This document shows, one piece after another, positions 47,805 through 60,945 of a stretch of DNA of 64,000 nt. Where the stretch lies: positions 7,688,001 to 7,752,000 of the forward strand of contig NC_135143.1 in the NCBI RefSeq assembly GCF_051014445.1, given 5' to 3'. The notes beneath the pieces are model-generated. The model was not told the DNA's origin, made no database searches, and worked only from the letters and a program-made list of their open reading frames with translations. Position 1 is the first letter of the stretch; each line of letters starts with the position of its first letter. The translations under genes and the position numbers were made by a program. Origin of the DNA: Colletes latitarsis (taxonomy: Eukaryota > Arthropoda > Insecta > Hymenoptera > Colletidae).

Positions 47805-50249
47805 ATAAATGCGTAGATTTGTCCCATCCACTCGCGTTTACCGCTACCATTTATTGGCTTCGTGATGGGGATCAATTTCCTTTCAGAAGCCCATTCCTTC
47901 CCCAGGCCTGAACTATGTAAAATTTTAATTACAAAAATAGTACCCAATTCCGAGGAAGAACACATTTTTCATCATGCAACGAGCGTGATAAGTGCAGGTG
48001 CACCTATCCACGGAGATTAACTTGACGCAAGTGCAGTATGCAATCCAAGATTCTCTCTCTGTCTCTCTTTCTCTCCGCTCCGACTATTCGTGACGCTACA
48101 AATTATGTATGTGTGCATAGGTGTGCGTGCCCGTGTACGTACATAAACAACGTACCAACGTATAATATGGTGCAACCACGTTGACCGTGGTCAGGATTGG
48201 CTCGACCGATTTATTAAGTCGTGCAAACGAGCGAACGAAAAAGTACCATCAGCCGAGCGAGTTTTATTCTCCAACGCTTGATAAACGATGTGATGATAAT
48301 AACTACCCGAGAGCGTGTGGCATGCACGCACACCGTCAAAGGGAACTGGCGTAAATACTGAAAGAAAATCGATAGGGCATCGGGCGACAGTAATTTTATC
48401 TGCAACAACGTCGTGGAAAAAACTGACGCGGGTGGGTGAAGACGCCAGGTACGTTTCTTTCTTGCTAACTTCGCTAATCCGACGGTTATATGCATCCATT
48501 ACGCAACAAGTTCGATAACTTCGTGTAATTCGAATAAATAGCGTAACTGTTGGTTCGTCGAGCAATTAATACAAACGAACGAAACATACGAGTCGATTGG
48601 ATTTCACGATCGTTTTGCCAAGTGTTAGCCCCGTTCGTCGCCAGAAAGAGAAAGACAGAACAGAATCAGAAGGTTGTGAACTTTGAGACGCACACACGGA
48701 AAAGATATATAATCTGCGGACGATTAAAAGAAAAGAAAGTATCCACGGAGACTCAACGATAGAAGTAAGTTTTGTTACGGAAAAATCACGAAGAAATCTA
48801 CCCCGCAGGATAATTATTTATTATCTGAAAGAAATTAATCTCTATTTATTCGTCGAAGCAAATAAAATGTTATTCGTGATGTTCATTCGCTATGAATCGA
48901 ATAAAATTTTACCCAATCCTGTTTAGAACATGAACACTGAAGGTAAAGGAAACAGTGGAAGAAAGATTTGATATCATATTATTTTATCAAAAACCAAATT
49001 GACCTACATATCTCATCTACGCCTCCACCTATAAAGAAATCATTCGTATTGTATCATGTACTTACCTCCTTAACCCCTACTATTTTCGTAGATAGCATTT
49101 TCTATTTATTTATTTACGGACCAAAACCCATTTTGGTATGATTGCGTGTATAAATGAAGTTTTAATTTAAAAAAGATTGACGAACCACCCTATAATTTCA
49201 GGAGGCAATCCTCTAATTATTAAAAGCTGCGTAAATATATACTGCTAATATTTGCGCGCGGGCATATGACCAATTATAAAACCACGTCGTGAAAAGATAG
49301 CGTGTAAAAACATTTCGTCCGTGAAAAAAGGTCCGATAAGCCACGAGTGAAAATTTATCACGATGAACGGTGTATCAATCGCGCGAATTACGTAATGGCG
49401 AAACGTTTAATCAGCTGATACCGCGGGTCGCGTGATGAGTGGATAAATACGTATCAGATGTACTTTCTAGTAATGGGAATTTCTCGTAATTCTTGACGCT
49501 CTGATAAGGGAAACATATTCCTTAAAATCGAAGTGGTTTGTAGAAACCGAAACAACACGATGAAAACTATTTTCTCTCTTCCTTCATATAAGTGTATATT
49601 TTACTATTTAAAAAGAACAAAATTGTTTGAAACAGAGTCAACTATCACAAATTGATTACGTATCTAACTTTTCATTTATAAATAAAAGAAACGTAGAATT
49701 TTAAGTTTGAATTATGATATATTATAAAATATACACATATTCTCTATAGCCTAAATTATATTTGGCTTCTGAAAAAAATTATACAATATGACCATTGATA
49801 AATACTAATAAAGATATATAAATTGGAAGTTAAATTTCAGTAAACACAAATATTAAACTGTACTTATGTGTTTTGTTTACATTGTTTCATTTATTATGTA
49901 CGTTTCGTTTCCATTTGAATGAAACAGAAAAGAAATCAAAATGTAAGGTATGCTGCGTGCATTAATGCAATCATTTACGCTTGATACCTCCAATAAGAAC
50001 TTTATAGCGTGTAAAATTGTTCGCATATATCTCTCAAGCTACATATAGTTGTATGGCGTGCACTGTTCAGCGTTCCTTACACCATATTCGTAACACTTTT
50101 GGTTACCTCGTGCATTATCGCGTGTACGTCAAGCAATCGAATCAACAATAGAAAGTACGTCGTTCGTACTATTGACAGTAAGCCGTGGTAAACGAGAAAC
50201 TAGAGGTCAACGTCCGAATTTCCCGTACGTTATTGACAAACACATTATA
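47805..50249. other. No gene supported; spacer with CpG-richer part
   Basis: From about 47,990 to 48,760 the sequence is CpG-richer with overlapping frames on both strands (up to 124 codons), none recognisable. A tctctctgtctctctttctc run lies near 48,052. An AP-4-type palindrome atcagctgat lies at 49,410-49,419. The remainder is AT-rich. Confidence 0.4.
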
Positions 50250-50573
50250 CAGGGTGTTCGGCCATCTTTGGGAAAAATTTTAATGGGAAATTCTAGAGGC
50301 CAAAATGGGACGAAAATCAAGAATACCAATTTCTTAATTGAAGCTTCGTTAAAAAGATATTAATGTTTAAAGTTCCACCTGTAAAACGGCAATCTGCAAA
50401 CAGCTGCGTACGCACGATAGTGGTTCTCACTCAGCGTTCTACAGGCGGAACTTTAAACGTCAATAACATTTTAACGAAGCCTCGATCAACAAATTGGTAT
50501 TCTTAATTTTCGTCTTATTTTGGCCTCTAGAATCTCCCATCAAAATTTTTCCCAGGGGTGGCCGGACACCCTG
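50250..50573. mobile_element. Short palindromic CAGGG-family element, copy K
   Basis: Both tips are intact and TATA-flanked. The core is the GC-rich type of copy D (aaaacggcaatctgcaaaca, then cgatagtggttctcactca), but most of the second arm of the core is deleted. At 324 bp it is a deletion derivative of the D-type subfamily. Confidence 0.85.
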
Positions 50574-53230
50574 TATATTTTGAGATAATAAATATTAAAC
50601 GCTATTTCTATCGCGTTTTTACGCGTGCATTTGGGTGCAAATAACTGTGGAAATAATTGTTAATGTAAATTAATTACTTTGAATATTATGTTATCGAGGA
50701 AAAATTATTAAACTTAGAAAAGCGTTTCATGTAAAAATTTTAAAAGGCGTCTTTTGACACCTTTAGTAGAAACAGTGTTGAGGGGTAACAGGTTTAAAAA
50801 ATCAATTTTTCTTTTTTCTCGTAAATCAAAAGTATGTTTAAAAAATAAACGCCCAAGGTTTTAAGATCGAATTTACAAAAATAACGAAGTTACAAGATAC
50901 ATATGTATTTTGTAGAACCATATTTTTTAAATTGGCGTCTAGAATAACTCAAAAAGTAATAGATCGATCAATGTTTAATATTTATTACTAATACTCGATA
51001 CAAATTTTCTTGTAAAGCATATTGCAATTGGCAGGTATTGTGCAGAAGGATTTGTTGTAAAAGGTAAAAGAAATGATAATTTGTTACAATAAAAAATATA
51101 AATTTCTAGAAAAACAGCGTATCGACAACATTAACATGATTACAACGAGCCTATAGTTGCAATATGTACTTTCAAAGAAAGTTATTTCTTCGAAGTTCAA
51201 GGAAATTTCTTCCATGAAAGTTCATTTATTGACTCTATAAATCAAAGGTCAGCAAACTATGGCTCGCGAGATAAGAACGATTTTATAAATGAACGCTGTA
51301 ACAAAATTGCTAAATGGCTGTACCAGTATTCGTAGAATAGTGTTAATCCAACACAGCCATGTCCATTGTTTTAATGTCTTTAAAAATTTGGCGAACCATA
51401 GAAAGAAACAAAGCGCGGAATTATGAGTGGTAAATAGTTATTTTTACTAACATGATTTATATTCGACAAACCGGATAGATAGTGTTATTATTTCCATAAT
51501 TTATGCAAAGAAATACAGATTTTAAATTGTCGATAAACAAACGAAAAAGTTGTAACAATGTGGACTGGAATTTGGTATTCTGCAAATACTGAAATTATAT
51601 TTATAAACGTAAAACAAACTATTGTAATATTATGTTGATAGACGAACAGATAAAGAAATATGAAATTAAAATAGCAGAATATCAAAATTGTATAATGGTC
51701 AATAAAATGAAAGATTATTAGGCAGAACTAATAAGATTTGTATATTCCAAGAAAAAATAATTTCATATTATAGATAATTGTTTAAAAACTGATTAAAATC
51801 TCTAACGAAACCAGTTATATATGTATAAATGTGTAATTATATTAAATAAAAATGGTGCCACGAGATACTTAAATATTACATGTACCTTTGCATGTGTTAG
51901 ATATTTTAAGAAAAATGTGCTATTCTTTCAACGCACTAATTATTTTTAAAAATACTGCAAAATAAAATCTATTTTGGTAATAAACACACCAAAGTATTTT
52001 GTTATTCTTATAAATACTTAATAAAATTTGTAAAAGTTACGTTTATGCGGTGAGCTATCTTTTTGCAGTGTGTAATTGTATTCGTCTCTATTAATTTGAC
52101 CTAGTGTACGTGCATGGACCGCGGAACGCGTAAACGATAGATCGAAGCTCTATGCAAGTGAACGTAATGGAACGATGATGAGCGTATGTAAACAAGAAGT
52201 CGCGCCGAAGCGGCATGCGTCCGAGTTATTTATAGAAATCCATTATTGTGCAACAAACGTGGCTTTACGTAACGCGCATAGTATACCCCCGGTCTTGTCG
52301 GTCACTCGGCCGTATACAAAGGAACTCGCTTTCCTCGTCCTTTTGTTTTGCTTTTTTTTTCACCAGGCTCGCTCGCGTTCGCGAACAAGCGCCCCGGCGA
52401 ACTGAAAACCGCTTCGCTCCGCACCGCTAGCTACGAATGTAAACAAAAGCTACGAGAGACGATTCTGAGAACCGTGCACAAAAAAAAAGGAACAGAAAAA
52501 GGGGAACAAGAACGGAAAAGAAACGATTCCTAAATGGAAAGTACACAACTTTGCTCTTGAAAGCTATAGGCTTCGTACTTTTTTTCGCCCGACGATTTCG
52601 ATCGTAACACGACCGTGATGGTACACACGCCGTCACGAGGGAAACGAGTGTACGAAGTCGAGAGATACGAACGCCTGGAGTACCGTACATGCATTCCAAA
52701 CCTGTTTAGACAACTCGCGATAACATTCCAAGAAACGATTAATCGCGACTACGGGTACCCACTCGACTCGACCATTTACCGTCATAGTCTTCGCAGAAAA
52801 CCGGTATGATTTATTCCAGTCACGATACAAATTACCGTGGAAAGTTTCGTGTCCGAAAATATCACGTATATCGAGATCGTGTCGCGAACAGATTTTTCAG
52901 TCGTCTGTATTTTTTCAAGTGTTCGATTATAAAAAAATGTATCGATAATAGGGAAATTATGTAGCAGAAAGATGCGTCAAAGAGGAAATACTGTCTGCTC
53001 TCGAAGCTCGATTTGTTATCAACTTTTCTATTAAAATGCGACCGTAATATAATATAAAATAATTTTTATTTTAGGTAAATAAAAATTAAAGCACCGAGTG
53101 CACTATTTTAAACAGTGAATGCAAATTAGATTGTTTTATGCGAGCAACGAATGAGTGGAATAAAAATATTCCTTTTCTTTCAGTTGGCTAAATTAATTGA
53201 TCGTACATAACGATGAAAAATAAAGCTATA
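50574..53230. other. No gene supported; spacer with CpG-richer part
   Basis: AT-rich to about 52,100, then CpG-richer to 52,900 with overlapping frames on both strands, none recognisable. No RNA gene or repeat boundary seen. Confidence 0.42.
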
Positions 53231-54271
53231 CAGAGTGTTCAATCAACCGTGGGAAAAATTTTAATGGGAGATTCTAGAGGCCAAAATATGACGAAAATCA
53301 AGAATACTAATTTGTTGATTGAGGCTTCGTTAAGAAGTTATTAACGTTTAAAGTACCGCCAATACTGAATTTTTTTCTCGAAAGTAGATAAGATTTCGGG
53401 AGTATGTCTATTCACCAAAAATGATTATAATTGACCCCCACAACCGAAAATAATTTTTTCAGAATTAATTAAAAATTTTTTTTTTCGTCGAAAAATTTCA
53501 GCAGCACCCCTCTGTCGATTTTTCTTGGAAATCCGTCTTTGATTTTTAGTAATTTTGTTTGACGCCTTACAGAAAAGTTGTCTAATACTTTTCTGTAGGT
53601 ACCCATGAGTTCTACTTCAGAAAAAAGTTTCATTGTAATATATTCACAATTGTAGGAATTATGGCTGTTTGAAAATTGGACCATTTTTATGGGGTTTTTC
53701 TCATTTTGCGGAGTCAAGGACCAACTTTTCGAATATTTTTGCGATTTGTACATATTCTCCCCCAAAATACGCGTAGTTTGCTTTTTTAAACATTAAAATC
53801 GTCCAATCCGTTCAGAAGTTATGACGTTTTAAAGATTCACATGAAAATTCGGGGAACGATTTCTCGTCTGAAATTAGATTTTCGGTAAGGAATTTTTTTC
53901 TCGAAAGTGCGTAAGATTGCGGGGGTATATGTAATGACCAAAAATAATTGTAATTGACCCCCGCGACCGAAAATAATTTTTTTAGAATGATTTGAAAAAT
54001 TTTTTTTTCACCGAAAAATTTCAGCACCTACCCGATTTTTTTTCTCGAAAGTGGATAGGATTTCGGAGGTATATGTATTCACCAAAAATGATTGTTATTG
54101 ACCCCCGCAACCGAAAATAATTTTTCCAGAACGACTTGAAATTTTGAAATTTAATTGTTAATAACTTTTTAAGGAAGCCTCCAGCAACAAATTGGTATTC
54201 TTGATTTTTGTCTTATTTTGGCCTCTAGAATCCCCAATTAAAATTTTTCCCATAGATGGCCGAACACCCTG
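53231..54271 (+). mobile_element. CAGGG-family transposon, copy L
   Basis: TATA flanks both sides. The left tip is diverged (CAGAGTGTTCAATCAACC), the right tip reads GGCCGAACACCCTG. The central block has a 98-codon minus-strand frame (53,469-53,765) of the family type. Confidence 0.86.
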
Positions 54272-55259
54272 TATATGTATATAAATTATGAAAAAAATCT
54301 ATTTTGTATAATATTCTATAACGAACGTGTTACATATAAATAATTGTAATGACCATTTCAAGATATTAAAAATTATTGAAAATGTATATATTGTCGTTAA
54401 AACATCTTTCGAAATAATCTATTGATTCCGTCAACCGGGAGGAAAACGTTTGTCAAAATATTTGATTAATTAGAGATGGAAATAAAACGATCTATTTATT
54501 ATCTACATCCTGAAAGGCATATTTCAGTCAACTGCACTCCCGCGCCATGCTTGTTGGGCGTGAACGCATGGTAGGCACAAATTCAAGTCGCATCGCGATG
54601 CGAATATTTTCCGGCTCGCTAAAATCGAACGATGAAACGGGAATAAAGAGAAAACGGAACTAACGAAATTCGAGTCGAAACCGAAACGAAAAAAAATATC
54701 GCGCGAAAGACGAAGGCTATTGTGCCGGCCGGCCGGCTCGCTGACCGGCCGGCTTCGCGACAGCTGGCTATCAAGAGACTACTAGATTTTGTTTGTATCG
54801 TGCGCACGTTTTACGTTCATGTCACGATTACCGAAGCTTGCCAATGCCACGGCAACACCGACGTCGACGGCGATGACAACGACGGGCGGTAGCGGCGACA
54901 ACGAACGGCGAGGAGAACGAGGAGGTGATGGACATTTAGATATGCTCGGAATCGGTACGACTCGATGAGGGGGATAAAACACGCCTTCCTCCGCCGATAT
55001 ATTCGTGTCATCTCGCTCGTAAGAGTTCGCGAGGAAGGCGTTACACCGTGTATTTAAAGTCACAAATGACGTGGCACGGTAAACCGTTTTATACACCAGA
55101 GAACACTGACGTACACGCGACAAACGCATATGTAACACGCACGGATCCTCCGGACTCGACGCATGTGGCCTATCCGCGCATTTACCAACGGATACACGCT
55201 TTGAATAATTTGCACGTTGACTCGCGACAGAAAGAAGCAGAAAAAAAAAACAGACTTAC
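54272..55259. other. Start of probable crp intron 1; CpG-rich from 54,540
   Basis: A GGCC-rich stretch with repeated ccggccgg lies at 54,725-54,750. On the plus strand a 49-codon frame opens at 54,821 with MSRLPKLANAT and runs through a Thr/Gly/Arg-rich section; it lacks clear exon borders and I do not call it a gene. The rest appears non-coding. Confidence 0.4.
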
Positions 55260-55342
55260 CCGCAAAACTTCGTTTCCTGTTCTTCGGCGACTTCGACGAT
55301 TTCCTCGAGCAGAATTCGATCCTCACTACCAAACACTGACAT
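55260..55342 (-). CDS. Short 5' coding exon, probably first coding exon of crp
   Basis: On the minus strand an ATG at 55,342 opens 27 codons plus two bases, starting MSVFGSEDRILLEEIVEV and continuing AEEQETKFC. It ends at a strong donor (GG then GTAAGT, 55,259-55,254). The acidic, amphipathic composition and balanced codon use look coding. It lies in a CpG-rich promoter-like region. The two leftover bases (gg) plus the single leading base (a) of the TFAP4 exon at 18,852 make a Gly codon, so splicing to that exon keeps frame; no other minus-strand exon was found between. In-frame upstream ATGs exist to 55,465, so the start is uncertain. That this is crp is inference; an unseen other gene is possible. 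Confidence 0.55.
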
Positions 55343-56940
55343 ATCTCGTTGGTCCGTAGCACTACGAATCCCGCCGCGCGATTCCACACGTCCCAGCAGC
55401 CGTCGTCGCGGCAGCGAAAAAGACGACGGGCCTCTCGCACACTCCACCGAAAAAACAACGCGCACACCTCACGCCCTTGCAACACAAATTCTCCGGAACT
55501 CGTAATTAATTTTTTATACCGCGGTGGCACGCACCGAGATTCGTCCACGGGACAGCCACTCCGCGCGGCGCACACACAACGCCCGAACGCGTTTTGTAAT
55601 GGCGATCTTTGGCGGGAAACAGCTGAGGGCCCCCACCGCGTACCACGAATCACTCCGCCACCGGCTTCAGGTCCGTCACCACCGATGGTTCATCGAGAGC
55701 CCCTTTTATTTCCGTCGTATCTACACGGCACCTTTCGATTTTACCGAAATATTTCTCGCGAAATCTGTCCGACTCGTAACACGCGACTTATTCGTGGCGC
55801 TGCTTTGCTGCGGTTTTATTACGTATATCGCGATATATAGCGCACTTTCGATCGATCGCATGAGTTCAACGTGATCGTTGATTTCAATGTGCGAACACGC
55901 GGATACCACAGACTCGATAACGTTTTCGAATTTCACCGTGAGAATAGCTGTCAGTAAAATACGAGGGACAGCGAACCAAGTATCGCGTAAAACGATACGA
56001 CATTTCACATTGATCGTCCAATGAACTTCGTCGTGACGCGAAAAATCGTTTTACGTGTACGCGTCGACGACTCAATCACGTGGCGGCACATACTAAACTT
56101 CGTCGCCCGGAACACTTCGACGATTCGAATAGCACTCGCGACACTGTAATAGTATCCAAACGAATGTACGGTCGAGAGCGAACGATGAACTACGGTAGCC
56201 GTTAATCTTGTACGACGAGAAAACACAATGACAACAATATCATTTGCTGGCACGCGGACGCGACATGCACAGAGGTATTCACGGCGTTGGACGCTCGAGA
56301 ACCATTTTCGAGACACTCGCGAAAAATTTAGTGGACACGGTTAGGGTGAACGGTACATCGTACTCTGCCCTGGACAACGACTCTCTTTGGACCAATCCCA
56401 CACCAGCTCATCTTCGGTTTCACGCAGAGTTTCCACAGTTTACTGCAGGTAGTTGTACGCAGACCATCCGTCGCTTTGTGGCAGATAGCTACTACACCTA
56501 GCTGTCTCCTCAGCGAGCTATTGTTAGAAATATTTAACGCGCTAGAAGGAACTACTTTCGCGTCGCGTAGGTTTACGCTAGAGGAATGGTGCGGCCGCGC
56601 GGGAAACATCTGCCAGCTGGCAAAAGCCCCGCCCATAGAATACGCCAGTCTCCCCCACTTCCCCCACCTGCGCGAGCTAAACCAACGTACACAACGTTAA
56701 AACCATTTTGTACATCCATGACCGCGCGCACATACATGCACAATTTTCTATCCTGGTCCTCCATCGAGCTCTCTGCGCAACGTTACACGATACGAAAGTT
56801 GACAATAAAAATTCGTTGCTTCCCCACACGTATCATACACATCCTAAGTGTACTGTCGTGCATATTCCCATACAGATGCGCTATGAGATGAATAATGGAA
56901 AGACGCGTGTGTACGATACGATTAAATAAAAAAATTATAA
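55343..56940 (-). promoter_or_regulatory. CpG-rich promoter / 5' UTR region
   Basis: This is the most CpG-rich section of the window, directly upstream of the short 5' exon on the minus strand. It contains a ccccgccc GC-box-like string at 56,627 and many CpG-containing words. Overlapping open frames on both strands (up to 197 codons) follow from the GC content and carry no known domain. No TATA motif is obvious, so a dispersed CpG-type start is likely. Exact start sites cannot be read from sequence. Confidence 0.5.
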
Positions 56941-59464
56941 GTACCGCGTTCCAGAATATCGTAAGCTGCTCGTTCTCTCGATTTCACTCTTCGAATAGTA
57001 TGAGTTTTTAAATGATGTGTTATAGCGTATAGAGAAAATTATTAAATCATGTTTCTATCGCGTGCAATTCCAAACGATCTTAATGCGGTATCTTCGTTCA
57101 GAAATCGCCTAGTTTCTTAAATGTTCGAGCTTAACGAAATATATGAAAAAATTATTTTTAATACAACAAAATAATCGTAGAAAACAATAAAATCGTACGA
57201 TATCGTGCGTTAATTATTACTCTCCTACTATTTTCTGAGAAACTATAATTTACCAATAATTCAAAGTTAAATAAGTGGATAATTTGATAGTTGATCGACA
57301 TAAATAAAATTTTTTGATAATATTAGCATAGATATGAAATGAAGATCGTTATAATATTCTTCGTATAATTTTTTCTTATTTGAATCGATTAAAGTCTCAA
57401 GAATCTTGTAACTGATGCCATCTAACGATCAATTATAGAACTTACTAAGAATAACGGAGCGGCAACCGAAATACAAACACTCAAACGATTTAATATAAAC
57501 AATGTACTTCCATCATTATTTGCAAATTTTTTTTACAATATGTGTGAAAAACATTTATTTTCAACCATTCTCTCTTTACTTCTATAAAAGAAATATACGA
57601 ACGACGAACTTACAAATAAAAAAGAGAGGGAATAGAGATGTTCTCTTCTAAAATTAGCATATCGATAAATACTGTTGTCGATTATCTGCGGCACGGTGTT
57701 TTGTTTATTTCAATATAATGACAAACTAAAAGTAATATTTGGAGACTGTATTCATAGTTATTGTTTATATTATTTGTATACATTAATAATATATTACATT
57801 GTAAAAAAATGAAGGTTGTATCATTATTGTTTAAAGGGCATAACTATGAATACGCCTTAAATGCAGTTAAATAAATGAAAATAACATTAATTTCTTTCTT
57901 CTTCATTCATTAACTGGAAAATGATTTTTAAACCTAAATGTTATGTTCGCAGATTTAAAAATATATGTATTTCATTTTCCTTTTAAGTCATAAACACTGC
58001 ATTCAGTCTGAACAGAAAACGATAAGTATGTAAATATGAAATTACGATGCATTTTTATTAGTATTTGTATATAAAGAAGCTAAGTAATCAACGTTATTTT
58101 CGTAATTATAGTATTTGCATTAAAAGACATTTGCAAACATGAAATTCTTCCAATTTCACACAAATTTTTACTTCGGTTAACATGTAATTTTAATCAAATA
58201 TTCTGATTTATGCGAAGTATTGCATAAATACAAATATCACTTAGATTTCTTTAAAATAATGCATGTGCACGTTTTATATAATCATTATAAAACAGAGGAT
58301 TTTCAATGGGAGAAATTGTTTTAAATACGTATATTTTAAAATTAAGTATTGTTTCATAGTAAAAGAATTTGAACTGTTCTATCGAATTTCACACTATGTT
58401 GAGTTGGACGTTACTTCATTTTAAATCTAAAACTCGTTAAAGTAACACGTAGAAATTTGTTGTAATCTGCGTTTTAGTTTTGTCATTGACATTGTTTTCT
58501 TTTGTACTCACAACAACGTGATTAGTGTATCTAAAGCAAAACGCAAACTTTTGAAGTTTATAACTGTAATACTATTTATAATGCCTCCCAATTTATACAC
58601 ACTAATGGATTAAGAAAACGTTACTACTTTTTCTTTGATCAGCAGATATAGATATACAATATTCTCCGAATCAATAAATTTCTTACAATGTTAATACGAT
58701 ACCGCACGTAAATAAAACAAAAGGATACATTTTACCATACAAAAAGCAATTAAATTTCTGGTATGATTGACGCAATAACATGTAGTTGATGAATTGAATC
58801 TTTTGTGTCTAACGTTCATCAACTAAGTACTAAAAAAAATTTGATACAATACCATAGTAGTACCCACTGAGATTCCAAAATGTTGAATAAATAAAAAGAG
58901 TAACTGTGTCACTCTATCATACTAAAAATAGTATTTAAATAGTCTAAGACAAATTAGTCTTAAACTTTGCTCGACTTGTTTACTTTACTGTAATGATTAT
59001 AAAGCTAGATATAGATACAGTTTTTGATATACAAATGCATCAACCACTTTCTAACAGTTTCCTTTCTTGTACAATGTGGTTATGTTCTCTTTATTTTTCA
59101 GAAAAATTAGCTAAACCTAATATTGTGCTAAATGCTATATTTACAAGGTTAAGAGTTGACCATTTCGTTTTCTTTAATTATGTACAGATGTGTACTTGTT
59201 GGTTATAGTAGAGAGTAAATCAACAAATTTATTAAAATACGTAAAACTATTTTATTAACGCGAATTGTATCGTTAAGGCAAATGTGATTAGAGCTGCAAT
59301 AAATTGATACCCAAGAATTAGTTTGTACTTTAATATCCCTTTTACTATATTTTTACTTTCTATTTTAATACATATTTGTTAATTTACTCCGCTAACATTT
59401 TTTTCTTTAAATTACATCTTTTTAATTTCTGTTTCTTTAAAAAAAGAGTAAATATATATTAGTA
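56941..59464. other. Intergenic; no gene seen
   Basis: AT-rich DNA between the crp promoter region and the Sfmbt 3' end. A 71-codon plus frame at 58,993-59,208 is not supported. Confidence 0.5.
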
Positions 59465-59489
59465 TTTTTTTTTTTTTTTTTTTTTTTTT
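59465..59489. repeat. Poly-T run of 25
   Basis: An uninterrupted run of 25 T (poly-A on the minus strand). It could be a retrotransposed tail or simple slippage; no body of an inserted sequence is recognised beside it. Confidence 0.85.
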
Positions 59490-59868
59490 ATGTGGTTCAT
59501 GCATCTGCAGACAATTTAGTGCAACATGATATCATGGATTTACAAATACTGGCGTTACGAAGAAATAGTTAACCTGAATAATAAAATAAGTTTTCATATT
59601 TATAAGAATACATGATATGAAATACCATTAACGCTTCTTCTGGTTATGGTATAAATAAATGTAGATATTATTGGGTAATCCATTTTGATCTTTTTCTTAT
59701 TGCGTTGTTGTTAACATCACACAAAGTTTATAATATTACAAATTAAGGATAATCTTCCGAATGATACTCACGGCCGATCGACATGACATTTGGAAGCGAA
59801 GAAGAGGAAAGAAATTGAATGTCAAGTATAAAATTTTTAGTTTCGAAAATTGAATAGTTTCAAAGATA

Positions 59869-59947
59869 TTAACCATTAGAGTGCTGAGGAGCGCGATGGC
59901 GCTCTTCGTTGTTTGGGCCAAAGGCCAATCAGCACTCAAATGGTTAA
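59869..59947. mobile_element. TTAA-flanked 79-bp mini-element, family T5
   Basis: TTAA at 59,869-59,872 then CCATTAGAGTGCTGA; TCAGCACTCAAATGG then TTAA at 59,944-59,947. Between these 15-bp inverted repeats lie two smaller hairpins, gagcgcgatggcgctc and ttgggccaaaggccaa. The whole is a compact cruciform-like unit with no coding capacity. Only one copy is in the window. Confidence 0.6.
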
Positions 59948-60889
59948 TAAAGAAATGTTTGGAATTATATATACCACCGCCAAAACATATATATACGCAT
60001 ATATATATCTTCATTGTATAATGGCCATTGTGTCGTCGTCGACCAGATTCCCGCTAAAAACATACATGTTTCAGCAATGGCAAAGTCTTTGAGTCTACTA
60101 GTAAGCAAATCCATAAGGTATTCCACGGAAAATTGGTTAGCCCCTTTTATATCAAATTTTTATTTTATTTGCCCGAAAACGTTAATTTGCAATATATTAT
60201 TCTAATAAAACTTAAATATGTACATATAGTATCGACTATGGGAAATGATAAATAGCCTAATCTAACCTAATATCTCAGAAAGTATTAAATTCCCAAAACT
60301 ACAATTTTATATTTGGCATTCTCCCTACCCTCTTTTCCCTCCAACTTTCATATCGATCGACCACGGGTGCCATTCGGAAAAATAGCCTAAATTAATTTGG
60401 ATCAATTTCGTTCTGGAATATATTAATTTATGTCGAAATTTAGAATTATTATTTTATTACTTTTTACTACATATGCGTATGATAATAATAAAATATGTTG
60501 TAATACCTTAGTAAAAGTAACATTCGCTTTAAAATCTCTATTATACTAATCAAATAATTAATTTCACACAGTTACTTAAAAAAAGAAATAAACTATTTAA
60601 AAGCAAAATTCTAAAGTTTACATTCAATTGTGTGTAATGTTTAATTTCTTCCCAAAACGAAATAATCCTTTTATTTTAAATAAATACCGTTGTGTTCAAA
60701 TTCGCGATAAAGTAAGATATGTTCTATGATAAAATGAGATCTTTATCTTTAGCACTTTTTTTTTTATACGTATCTATATGTGTATACATTAGTATATTAA
60801 TAAAGCATATAATAAACAATGTATGTAAACCACTGTAAAATATAAATTTTGAATTACTTGCATTTACATGCCTTACCTGTAAATCCATG
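59948..60889. other. Intergenic; no gene seen
   Basis: AT-rich spacer between the T5 element and the presumed Sfmbt 3' end. Nothing recognised. Confidence 0.45.
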
Positions 60890-60895
60890 TTTATT
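60890..60895 (-). terminator. Candidate poly(A) signal of Sfmbt
   Basis: AATAAA on the minus strand, 50 nt after the Sfmbt stop codon. In such AT-rich DNA this hexamer is frequent, so a longer 3' UTR is quite possible. Confidence 0.35.
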
Positions 60896-60945
60896 CTTAT
60901 GAAATGATGGAACTTATTCATGTTATTTACTACATACTAGCTTTG

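Noticed and set aside
54821..54970. 49-codon plus-strand frame MSRLPKLANAT
   Set aside because: Thr/Gly/Arg-rich, no convincing donor or acceptor, and it lies in the presumed crp intron on the opposite strand. Kept only as a note.
55060..55653. 197-codon minus-strand frame over the 5' exon region
   Set aside because: It runs in a different frame from the exon that has a start and a strong donor, and reads like a CpG-rich non-coding sequence.
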